A DNA stretch of 64,000 nucleotides from Methanofervidicoccus sp. A16. Its GTDB lineage: Archaea; AGJL01; Methanococci; Methanococcales; Methanococcaceae. The stretch is taken from NCBI RefSeq assembly GCF_003351865.1, contig NZ_CP022242.1, positions 310,001 through 374,000 of the forward strand. The letters run 5' to 3'. Below are positions 43,388 through 51,965 of the stretch, in pieces. The first letter of the stretch is position 1, and the number at the start of each line of letters is the position of its first letter. The notes under the pieces were generated by a model that saw nothing but the letters and a program-made list of their open reading frames with translations, was not told the origin of the DNA and ran no database searches. The position numbers and the translations under genes are program-made.

Positions 43388-44728
43388 TTAATTTATAAGT
43401 TTCCAGATCTTTGAATTAATTGCTCCATGAACTTCATCTGCAAAATTTATAAAGCCATCAAACCCAACATAACTCTTTTTGCCTCCCCTCCCATATACAA
43501 AGGGCACCCCAAGTTTATGTACTAAATACCTTATGTGATTATCTGATATGACCACATCTGCATCACTTTCAACTATGGCCCTTTCCAGTTCGTAACTGTT
43601 GGGATTGTCCAGTACAACAGTTCCCTTTGGGATCTTTTTAAGTATTTCCTTGTAATTTTTCTCATTCCCAAAGTATGTGGCTACCCCTGCTATATCCATA
43701 TTGAGATCATTTTTAAGGGGATCGATATAGTTAAGTACCCTCTGAGCACCATGGGATATAAATACCCTTTTGCCCTTGAGGTTTTCCCTATAGAATTCCA
43801 ATTTTTCCTTTATTCTCTCCAAGTTTTCTATTATGAAGTTTTCAACTTTATCCTTATCTATGTTAAGGGCCTTACCTATGTTTCTCAGGGTCATCGAGCA
43901 ATTTTCAATACCAAAGAAATTCCCCTTAATATAGGGAATTCCATATTCCTTGTACATCATTTTGGCCAAATACATTGAACTTTTAGTACAATGTACAATG
44001 TTGATCTTTGCCCTATCCATTACCCTTATTTTGTCAATAGTTGCATTATCTGTAAATGAGCATAAAACTCTAATACCTATCTTGGATAGCATATCCTCTA
44101 TAATCTTAGCCTCCTTTACACTGGAAAATCCTCCTATAACATTTACATCATAGGGAGTACTGTGGAATTCCTCCTTTTTACTACCTATTATTTTAAAAAG
44201 TTGTCTATTTGCTATCTTGTGTCCCTCATTTTGAGTAGCCCCTTTAAAACCTGCACAGTCAAAGTATATAACAGGTATTCCAATTTCCTCACTGGCTTTC
44301 TTTGTTATTCCCTGTAAATCATTACCTATTAGCCCTGGAATACAGGTTTCATATACAAAAATTGCATCGGGATTGAACTCCTCTGAGGCCTTTAATATGG
44401 CTTTGTATAATTTCTCTTCACTATCGAATATAATATCCCTTTCTTGAATATCCGTTGTAAATCCGTATCCATAGGATTGGGATCGGTAATCCCAGGAGTA
44501 ATAGGCACAACCTATGGGAGAATGTACTAAATGTATAACATTTTTTATCTGGTTACATATTACCACCCTACATCCATGAAAGGTACATAGTCTCTCAGTG
44601 GAATTTCCAGGTTGGGTGTATTTGCAGTAGGATGAAGTATCAATCTCATGTTGTTCCCTGGCCTTTGAAGTATCCCTATTTTCAACGAGTATATTTTTAT
44701 TGCAATTTTCTTCTGTGTTATATAGCAT
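43388..44728 (-). CDS. nifE: Nitrogenase cofactor assembly protein NifE
   Basis: A 446-residue NifD paralogue and partner of NifN in cofactor maturation. The N-terminal core has the cluster cysteines in CKYTQPGNSTERLCTFHGC and SPIGCAYYSWDYRS, then YETCIPGLIGND and NIVHCTKSSMYLAKMM. A 35-residue polar N-terminal extension precedes the core. It ends with VGFDGFINFADEV. It is separated from the small unknown gene upstream by 132 A/T-rich bases, the widest gap in the cluster, which may contain a secondary promoter. Confidence 0.93.
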   Translation of the reverse strand: MLYNTEENCNKNILVENRDTSKAREQHEIDTSSYCKYTQPGNSTERLCTFHGCRVVICNQIKNVIHLVHSPIGCAYYSWDYRSQSYGYGFTTDIQERDIIFDSEEKLYKAILKASEEFNPDAIFVYETCIPGLIGNDLQGITKKASEEIGIPVIYFDCAGFKGATQNEGHKIANRQLFKIIGSKKEEFHSTPYDVNVIGGFSSVKEAKIIEDMLSKIGIRVLCSFTDNATIDKIRVMDRAKINIVHCTKSSMYLAKMMYKEYGIPYIKGNFFGIENCSMTLRNIGKALNIDKDKVENFIIENLERIKEKLEFYRENLKGKRVFISHGAQRVLNYIDPLKNDLNMDIAGVATYFGNEKNYKEILKKIPKGTVVLDNPNSYELERAIVESDADVVISDNHIRYLVHKLGVPFVYGRGGKKSYVGFDGFINFADEVHGAINSKIWKLIN

Positions 44729-44860
44729 ATTAATCCCATAAAAATTTTTTAAATTATAATAATTAAAAGTTAATTTTTCTTATAATGTAGAATCCTGTAT
44801 AATAGAATAGATAAATTATTATAATATTATTATAATAATAATTTTAAGCCCTAATTTTTA

Positions 44861-45184
44861 TTAAACCCAATTAATACCCTTAGATTTACAGATATTCCTT
44901 ATTTCCTCCACAATTTCCTCTGCAACTCCATATTTTTTAATATCCTCTAAACTATTTACAAACTCTGGTCTTCCATAACCCCCAGTGCCGTACTTCTCAA
45001 TAAGATATTTTGCCACGATTATGGGAATTCCTTCCAGGTTAGTTACCTGTACCAATACATCCCCTTCAACGGGCCTCTCTTCTTTCCCTATCTGAAATGT
45101 GACATATGTAAATTCATCACCGTCATTTACACATTTTCCTTTTTTATCATAGAACTTCACTAATCTAATTTTCATATCTGACAT
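44861..45184 (-). CDS. Undescribed small protein between nifK and nifE
   Basis: A 107-residue soluble protein of mixed alpha/beta look: a beta-rich N-terminal half (MKIRLVKFYDKKGKCVNDG, EFTYVTFQIG) and a helical C-terminal half (EDIKKYGVAEEIVEEIRNICKSKG). Two Cys (about 18 and 100) are too far apart for a simple metal motif. It does not resemble NifX, NifZ, NifT or the AnfG/VnfG delta subunits as I know them. It starts 15 bases after the nifK stop with GGATGATATC before the ATG, so it is surely co-expressed with nitrogenase. Its position between structural genes and the cofactor scaffold suggests a role in nitrogenase maturation or protection. Confidence 0.7.
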   Translation of the reverse strand: MSDMKIRLVKFYDKKGKCVNDGDEFTYVTFQIGKEERPVEGDVLVQVTNLEGIPIIVAKYLIEKYGTGGYGRPEFVNSLEDIKKYGVAEEIVEEIRNICKSKGINWV

Positions 45185-45199
45185 GATATCATCCTTTAC

Positions 45200-46606
45200 T
45201 TATTGTTGTTTTCGATCCCATGGAACCTTTGTATCCAGTATTGTATTTACTATCTCATCGAAGAACCTTAGTGATCCCATGTATCCCACTATAGGCCATC
45301 TGAAGTATCCAACTCTATCGTATATTGGGAAGCCCATTCTAACGAGTCCAATACCCATATCTCTGGCTATAGGCACTCCCCCCCTTGGATGTCCTATGAG
45401 TAGATCCACTTCCTTTTCCTTCACTGATTTCTCAAAGTCCCAAAGGTCTGAGAACTGTACCTCAATACCTACATTGTACTCCTTGGCTATGGCCTCCATC
45501 TCCTTCTTGTAGGTCCTTGAAGGTGTCTGGGTATTCACTACAACAGGTTTCATTCCAATCTCACAGCAGAACCTTGCCACTGCAACTACGAAGTCTGGAT
45601 CGCCAAATATACCTACTTTTTTGTCCATCGTGTAATGTATGGTATCGGCAATTGCATCTATGAGTTTGCCCCTTTCATCCAAAAGTTTATCTGGAATACT
45701 TCTTCCTGTAACCTTTGCAACATTTATTATAAAGTCATCGGTATTTTTTAGGCCAATGGGCAATCCATAGTATGCATCCACTTTGTACCTTCTTCTAAGT
45801 AACTCGGCTCCCCCCCCTCCTGCATCTCTACATAGGGCAAAGGTGGCCTTTGCATTTGGGGCATCTACAAACTCCTCTAGTTCAGTCCCACACCTTGGAT
45901 AGTGAGGTATTTCACCGATGGGTTCCCTAAGGGGCTGATAAAGGGTTTCACTTATATCAAATAGTACTGAGTAATCCTCTTTATCCTTTAACCCAAAGAT
46001 TTCAAGTATTCTTTTTATCTCAAGTATATCTCCAGGGTTAACACCAAATCCTGGAATAATGTTTATCTTCTCAGGTTCCTTTTCATTGTCCTTTTTTCCA
46101 AGAGTGCTAATAAAGGCCTTTGCAGCATTGTCATATCCAGTAACATGGCTCCCCTGATAGGATGGACAGTGAATTGGAATTATTGGCAGTTTTGCCTTTT
46201 CCTCACCTAACTCCCTGGCGATCTTCTTTTTAGCAGCCCTTATAAATGCCTCTATGTCATCTCCAATGGTTTCAGAGGAGCATGTTGTAATTACAGATAT
46301 TGCATCGGGATCATACCTTGCCACCAAGTTAGTTAAACCATCAACAAGGTTGTTCATACCACCGTATACTGCAGCATGTTCGTGAAAGGATGCGGTGGCT
46401 ATGGATACAGGTTCCCTAAAGTGTCTATTAAAGGCATATCTAGCATAGGTGGTACATCCCTGGGAACCTTGAACAAAGGGAATTGTACCCTTTACCCCAA
46501 GTGATGCCCACATTGCACCTATTGGCTGACATATCTTATTGGGATTAATTGTACCCTTTCTCTGTTTTTGAATATAGCAAATTTCTCCTGCTATAACTTC
46601 ACTCAT
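45200..46606 (-). CDS. nifK: Nitrogenase molybdenum-iron protein beta chain
   Basis: A 468-residue beta subunit. P-cluster ligands are in ICQPIGA, QGSQGCTTYARYAF and VITTCSSETIGDD; HEHAAVYGG and IGHPRGG are typical. With NifD it holds the P-cluster that passes electrons to the cofactor. The chain is shorter than that of many bacterial NifK, lacking their N-terminal extension, as usual in methanogens. The start overlaps the end of nifD by 8 bases, so the two subunits are translationally coupled. Confidence 0.95.
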   Translation of the reverse strand: MSEVIAGEICYIQKQRKGTINPNKICQPIGAMWASLGVKGTIPFVQGSQGCTTYARYAFNRHFREPVSIATASFHEHAAVYGGMNNLVDGLTNLVARYDPDAISVITTCSSETIGDDIEAFIRAAKKKIARELGEEKAKLPIIPIHCPSYQGSHVTGYDNAAKAFISTLGKKDNEKEPEKINIIPGFGVNPGDILEIKRILEIFGLKDKEDYSVLFDISETLYQPLREPIGEIPHYPRCGTELEEFVDAPNAKATFALCRDAGGGGAELLRRRYKVDAYYGLPIGLKNTDDFIINVAKVTGRSIPDKLLDERGKLIDAIADTIHYTMDKKVGIFGDPDFVVAVARFCCEIGMKPVVVNTQTPSRTYKKEMEAIAKEYNVGIEVQFSDLWDFEKSVKEKEVDLLIGHPRGGVPIARDMGIGLVRMGFPIYDRVGYFRWPIVGYMGSLRFFDEIVNTILDTKVPWDRKQQ

Positions 46607-48035
46607 TTAAATCCCCCTTATAGTTTTTGAATTTATCCTCGCCCTCCTTTAATACATCCCATATTGGATGGCATACAGCTTTGTAAATGTCCCTTGCAAA
46701 ATTTACAAATCCTCTATAACCTGCATAGGGACCCTCCTCATAGGAGTGTGAATTAATTGTTGGAATACCATACTTCCTGAATAGATATCTCTCCTTCAAT
46801 CCTACGAGCATAAAATCTGGATTGTAGGTTTTTACTGCCTCCTCAAGTTCAGGTTCATTTGGAGCATCTATAACGAGTATGTCCTTTATACCGATCTCTC
46901 TGAAGTTTTTATTTAACTTCTCATAATCATCTATATGGGAAAAGGTACAGCATGCTACAACATATTCAATTCCAAGATCCTTCATAGCCTTTACCCAGTG
47001 CCAGGTTCTTGGTCCCCCTACGTATACCATACAGGTTTTTCCCTCTAATTTTGATCTATAATACTCAAGTTTAGGTTTTATAATTTCCATTTCTTCCTTT
47101 ATAACTTGATCAACTCTTTCCTTTGGTAAATCCAGGGCTTCAGCAATCTCATAGAGTGATTTAGATGTCTCTGACAATCCAAAGAATGTAACCCTTACAT
47201 ATGGTATATCGAATCCATCCTTTATCATGTGGGCAATATACTCGGCTGATCTTTGACAATGCACTATATTCAACTTAACATCCAATAACTTAAATAGATC
47301 ATCCAAGGAGGCATTTCCTGTAAATGTTGCTACATGCCTACATCCAATCTTTTCAAGTAAGGGCTTTATTACACTAACATCCCAATCCATGTTGTATTCT
47401 CCAATTAATGCCACATCATAGGGAGTTTTTTCCTCTTCAGACATACGTTTTTCAGGGTATTCATTTATTTTTGACTTTAACCATCTATAGAATGTTACAT
47501 TGAAAACGTGGTGGCCTTTAGATTGGGAAACGCCACAGAAACCAGGGCTATTAATGGCAAGGGCCGGTTTTTTTGTATTTTTTTCAACATTCCTTGCTAC
47601 AGCTTCTACATTGTCTCCAATTAACGCCGTAGGACATGTTGTATATATAATGGTACCTTTTGCTTCTGGGAACTCCTCCATTGCCTCAAGACATGCTTTT
47701 TCTAAGGTTCTCTCACCACCATATACTATGTCTGATTCCTGCATATCACTACAGAAGCAATATCTTCTATGGAGTTCATTATCTGATAGATTCCTCCTTG
47801 TTCCCCAGGTATAGTAGGCACAGCCTATGGGCCCATGGACCATATGGATTACGTCCTTTATAGGTCCCCCTACCACTCCCCTTGATCCAGCAAATGCACA
47901 GCCCCTTTCAGTCATATCTCCTGGAACTGTGTTAGTATTACATGCTGGAAGAAGATTTTCTTCAGGATCATAAACATAGGTATGCTTCATCCTTTCTGGA
48001 ATAAATCTATCACAATCTAGTAGGATATACGGCAT
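46599..48035 (-). CDS. nifD: Nitrogenase molybdenum-iron protein alpha chain
   Basis: A 478-residue alpha subunit with the active site. P-cluster cysteines lie in CNTNTVPGDMTERGCAF, HGPIGCAYYTWGTRRN and TTCPTALIGDN. The cofactor ligands are Cys in NIVHCQRSAEYIAHM and His in INSHSYEEGPYAGYRGF; SQSKGHHVFN carries the catalytic His. All key residues are in place, so the enzyme should be active. No anf/vnf-type G subunit is nearby, in agreement with a Mo enzyme and the adjacent molybdate transporter. Confidence 0.96.
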   Translation of the reverse strand: MPYILLDCDRFIPERMKHTYVYDPEENLLPACNTNTVPGDMTERGCAFAGSRGVVGGPIKDVIHMVHGPIGCAYYTWGTRRNLSDNELHRRYCFCSDMQESDIVYGGERTLEKACLEAMEEFPEAKGTIIYTTCPTALIGDNVEAVARNVEKNTKKPALAINSPGFCGVSQSKGHHVFNVTFYRWLKSKINEYPEKRMSEEEKTPYDVALIGEYNMDWDVSVIKPLLEKIGCRHVATFTGNASLDDLFKLLDVKLNIVHCQRSAEYIAHMIKDGFDIPYVRVTFFGLSETSKSLYEIAEALDLPKERVDQVIKEEMEIIKPKLEYYRSKLEGKTCMVYVGGPRTWHWVKAMKDLGIEYVVACCTFSHIDDYEKLNKNFREIGIKDILVIDAPNEPELEEAVKTYNPDFMLVGLKERYLFRKYGIPTINSHSYEEGPYAGYRGFVNFARDIYKAVCHPIWDVLKEGEDKFKNYKGDLNE

Positions 48036-48068
48036 ATTATCACCTATTTTAAATTATTATATTTTCCA

Positions 48069-48455
48069 TTAATTTCCTATGGCATCCTTTCCCCTTTCTC
48101 CAGTTCTTATCCTGAGGGCCTCCTCTACAGGTAAAACAAATATTTTACCATCTCCAAAATTCCCAGTCCTATTTACCTTTGAAATTACTCCCACAACCAG
48201 TGGAACATCTTCATCCTCTACAACTATGGAAAGCAGTCTCTTTGGGATGTATTTAATAAACCTCCCCTCTTTTTCTCCTTCCTCTATTATTTTTTGAATA
48301 TCTACAACTTCAGGCATATTTACTGAAAAGTATCCCTTCTGTTTTCCCCTTCCAAAACATTCCATTATTGTTACTGCTGGAAAGCCCACAGCATCAAGAG
48401 CCTTTGCAGTTTTTGAAACTTTGTTCGGGTTTATTATCGCTATAACCTCTTTCAT
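48069..48455 (-). CDS. nifI2: PII-like nitrogenase regulator NifI2
   Basis: A 128-residue PII family protein. Its place between nifH and nifD is unique to the NifI subgroup. The N-terminal AIINPNKVSKTAKALDAVGFPAVT and C-terminal NFGDGKIFVLPVEEALRIRTGERG follow the PII fold; the T-loop is long and atypical (RGKQKGYFSVNM). With NifI1 it blocks dinitrogenase when ammonium is present and is released by 2-oxoglutarate. Thirteen bases downstream of nifI1. Confidence 0.93.
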   Translation of the reverse strand: MKEVIAIINPNKVSKTAKALDAVGFPAVTIMECFGRGKQKGYFSVNMPEVVDIQKIIEEGEKEGRFIKYIPKRLLSIVVEDEDVPLVVGVISKVNRTGNFGDGKIFVLPVEEALRIRTGERGKDAIGN

Positions 48456-48468
48456 ATCCTCACCAACG

Positions 48469-48786
48469 TTAAATCCCTTTTTCTCCTGTTCTAATGGTGT
48501 AGGCCTCTAGGATGGGCTGGATGAATATTTTACCATCTCCAAAATTCCCTGTTTTAGCAGAGGTTTTTATCAATTCCACAACCTCATTCACTTCATCATC
48601 ATTTACAGCAATTAACAACATAGTTTTTGGTAACTCCTCATAGAATACCTCTCCAACCTTTAAACCTCCCTGCTTTCCTCTACCTACAACGTTTATTTTT
48701 GTAAAAGCAGGATATCCTGCACCTTCCAATGCATCTACAACATCATCTACTTTATCTGGTCTAATAATCGCTTTTATCATCTTCAT
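48469..48786 (-). CDS. nifI1: PII-like nitrogenase regulator NifI1
   Basis: A 105-residue PII protein (IIRPDKVDDVVDALEGAGYPAFT, VVGRGKQGG, NFGDGKIFIQPILEAYTIRTGE). The short T-loop with GRGKQGGLKVGEV is characteristic of NifI1. It acts in a heteromeric complex with NifI2 in post-translational switch-off of nitrogenase. Located 89 bases after nifH, preceded by GGTGACAATATG. Confidence 0.94.
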   Translation of the reverse strand: MKMIKAIIRPDKVDDVVDALEGAGYPAFTKINVVGRGKQGGLKVGEVFYEELPKTMLLIAVNDDEVNEVVELIKTSAKTGNFGDGKIFIQPILEAYTIRTGEKGI

Positions 48787-48875
48787 ATTGTCACCATTTT
48801 TAAAATTTATATTCTATTGCAAAAATAGAGGATTTATTATTTTTATTTGATTTATTCTCATAATAATTATAATAA

Positions 48876-49739
<864 letters not shown>

Positions 49740-49754
49740 TCAGGTTTTATATTG

Positions 49755-49768
49755 GGAAATATAATTCC
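49755..49768 (-). promoter_or_regulatory. Predicted NrpR operator 2 of the nif operon
   Basis: GGAAATATAATTCC matches GGAA-N6-TTCC perfectly and lies 24 bases before the nifH start, within the leader. It is 33 bp from the other operator, about three helical turns, so the two lie on the same DNA face and could bind NrpR cooperatively. Confidence 0.75.
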
Positions 49769-49787
49769 TATATGTTATGGATAATAC

Positions 49788-49801
49788 GGAAATATATTTC
49801 C
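49788..49801 (-). promoter_or_regulatory. Predicted NrpR operator 1 of the nif operon
   Basis: GGAAATATATTTCC is a perfect GGAA-N6-TTCC and fully palindromic. It begins 26 bases downstream of the nifH TATA box, so it should overlap the transcription start and block polymerase when NrpR is bound. Confidence 0.8.
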
Positions 49802-49826
49802 TGTTAAATAGTAGTGCAGTATCTAC

Positions 49827-49834
49827 TATATAAA
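49827..49834 (-). promoter_or_regulatory. TATA box of the nif operon
   Basis: On the minus strand TTTATATA (complement of TATATAAA) is preceded by an A-rich BRE-like stretch (AATAGAAAAG). Transcription would begin about 25 bases later, near 49801, at the first NrpR operator. Confidence 0.7.
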
Positions 49835-49922
49835 CTTTTCTATTTTATTAGTTTAAATAAATAAAATAATGAATATATAAAGTTATAAATATATGATTTT
49901 ATAAATACATAAAGTTATAAAA

Positions 49923-50210
49923 ATCCTAATTCCCATCAAAAAAATTCTAATAAGAATAACAATAATTATAATAAAAGTAATATAAAAAGAAGAGATTAAT
50001 AAGAGATAAATAACCTCTCCTGGGATACTATGTAAGTGGAGTAGATCCTTCCTAACAGTCTGCTATTGTTAATTTTATTATTTTTTTTATTATTTAAATC
50101 ATTACTTTAATGGGCATTAAGGTTTATTTTATTATTCCTCTTAAGATTTTTATTATTCTTATTATAATAATTATTATTCTTCTAATCACAATCTTGATGG
50201 GAACTAGGGT
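49923..50210 (-). repeat. Dispersed intergenic repeat, inverted full copy R2 (288 bp)
   Basis: Bounded by ATCCTAATTCCCATCAA (49923-49939) and TTGATGGGAACTAGGGT (50194-50210). Read on the minus strand it follows the copies at 15034 and 51359 through arm, internal terminus-like motif and core (GACTGTTAGGAAGGATCTAC). It lies between the nif promoter and the epimerase gene, at the right border of the nif island, and is inverted relative to the copy 1.1 kb further on. The rest of the 546-base gap 49731-50276 is the nif control region and the epimerase leader. Confidence 0.8.
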
Positions 50211-50276
50211 TATAAAAATAATTAATAATTTAATATATAATTTGCAATAATCATTAATATTTAAAAAGTTGAGAAA

Positions 50277-51257
50277 ATGAGATACAATAACATCTTAATC
50301 ACTGGAAGTGCAGGGTTTATAGGGTTTCACCTATGTAGGGAGATACTGGAAAGTTATAACGACGTGGAGATCTTAGGTATTGACAACATGAACAACTACT
50401 ACAATCCTTTTTTAAAAGATATGAGGAACAATATTTTAAAAGAGTATAAGGGTTATACCTTCCTAAGGTTGGATTTTTCAGATTATCCTAAGTTAGTTGA
50501 GAGTTTAAAAGATAAGGATATCGATCTAATAGTCCATTTAGGGGCTCAGGCCGGGGTAAGGTATTCATTGAAGGATCCCTGGGCCTATGAAAGATCCAAT
50601 GTGTTAGGTACTATGAACATCTTTGAATTTGCCAGGAGATTCGATATAGATAAAGTAGTTTATGCCTCCTCCTCTTCAGTTTATGGTGGTAATAAAAAAA
50701 TTCCCTTCAGTGAGGATGACAGAACAGATAGCCCTATATCCCTCTACGCTGCAACGAAGAGATCCAACGAACTTATGGCATATACCTACCATCACCTCTA
50801 CGGTATAGAAATGGTGGGGTTGAGATTCTTCACAGTTTATGGGGAGTGGGGAAGGCCAGATATGGCGTACTTTAAATTTGCAAAGAGGATACTTTTGGGA
50901 GAGCCTATAGATGTTTATAATTATGGGAATATGGAGAGGGATTTTACTTACATATCTGATGTTGTAGATGGGATGATCTCTTCCATTGAGAGGAGTTTCA
51001 GTTATGAGATATTCAACCTTGGGAATTCAAAACCTGTAAAGTTGATGTACTTCATAGAGTTGTTGGAGAGGTATCTCGGTAGAACCGCTAAGAAGAACTT
51101 CTTACCTATGCAGGAGGGAGAGGTTCCAGTAACTTATGCCGATATAAGTAAAAGTAGGGAGTTGTTGGGGTATGATCCAAAGGTGTCTATTGAGGAGGGG
51201 CTTAGGAGGTTCTGTAGTTGGTTTTTGGATAATAGGGAGTGGGTTTTGAGGTTGTAA
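50277..51257 (+). CDS. NAD-dependent sugar-nucleotide epimerase, UDP-glucuronate 4-epimerase type
   Basis: A 326-residue short-chain dehydrogenase-type epimerase. NAD motif GSAGFIGFHL (from 10), SSSSVYGG and catalytic YAATK (Tyr about 158) are present. HLGAQAGVRYSLKDPWAY and RFFTVYGEWGRPDMAYFKF are the segments typical of the UDP-glucuronate to UDP-galacturonate group. It would act directly after the dehydrogenase at 36137, to which it probably was once adjacent. GTTGAGAAA precedes the ATG; two repeat copies flank the gene. Confidence 0.83.
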   Translation: MRYNNILITGSAGFIGFHLCREILESYNDVEILGIDNMNNYYNPFLKDMRNNILKEYKGYTFLRLDFSDYPKLVESLKDKDIDLIVHLGAQAGVRYSLKDPWAYERSNVLGTMNIFEFARRFDIDKVVYASSSSVYGGNKKIPFSEDDRTDSPISLYAATKRSNELMAYTYHHLYGIEMVGLRFFTVYGEWGRPDMAYFKFAKRILLGEPIDVYNYGNMERDFTYISDVVDGMISSIERSFSYEIFNLGNSKPVKLMYFIELLERYLGRTAKKNFLPMQEGEVPVTYADISKSRELLGYDPKVSIEEGLRRFCSWFLDNREWVLRL

Positions 51258-51358
51258 TATTTTGATGGAATAAAATAATTAAGTAGAATTATCGTTATAA
51301 TAAAAGTATTATACATAATCATTGAGAGCATCATAACATAAAATTTGTTATAAAAATA

Positions 51359-51703
51359 ACCTTAGTTCCCATCAAGATTGTGATTAGAAGAATAATAAAA
51401 ATAATGATTATTATAATAAGAATAATAAAAATCTTAAGAACAATAATAAAATAATTCTGAAAGTATAGAGATAAAAAAGAATAACCTTAATTTCCATCAA
51501 AGTAATGATTCAAATAATAAAAAGGATAATAAAATTAATAATAGCAACCTGTTAGGAAGGATCTACTCCACTTCCATAGCATCTTAGAGCATCCTAGGAG
51601 AGATTGTTTATCTCTTATTTGATTTTAATATCTTCTTTTTATAAGTTTATTTTTTATAATTATTGTTATTCTTATTAGGATTTTTTTTGATGGGAATTAG
51701 GGT
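51359..51703 (+). repeat. Dispersed intergenic repeat, full copy R3 (345 bp)
   Basis: Left terminus ACCTTAGTTCCCATCAA (51359-51375), internal terminus-like motif CCTTAATTTCCATCAA (51485-51500) and right terminus TTGATGGGAATTAGGGT (51687-51703). The core (about 51540-51640; AACCTGTTAGGAAGGATCTA) is nearly the same as in the copy at 15034-15352. No open frame. It fills half of the 708-base gap 51258-51965; the remainder is A/T-rich and should hold the asparagine synthase promoter. Confidence 0.82.
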
Positions 51704-51965
51704 TATAAAATAATAACTTAGGAGGTAATAAGAATGGAATTTTAAAATTTTGGAAATGCTTAGGAAAAAGATAAATTTTACTGATTTTTACTTTTTTATT
51801 ATTCTTATTATTTTTATTTTAATTATTTAAATTAATTTAAAATGTTTATTGCTTAATTACAATATTAATGGGTAATAGAATTATCACTATTTTTTTATTG
51901 GAATTCTTGATATAAATTAAAACTTAGGAGATATTATAACATACAAAAGATAAGGAGATAAAAAC

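Noticed and set aside
44729-44860. The 132-base gap between nifE and the unknown gene as a third nif NrpR site
   Set aside because: No GGAA-N6-TTCC is present; only A/T-rich sequence and a TATA-like run are seen.
44861-45184. Calling the small nif gene nifX
   Set aside because: It lacks the NifX/NifB-like start and overall pattern, and its place after nifK differs from nifX after nifN.
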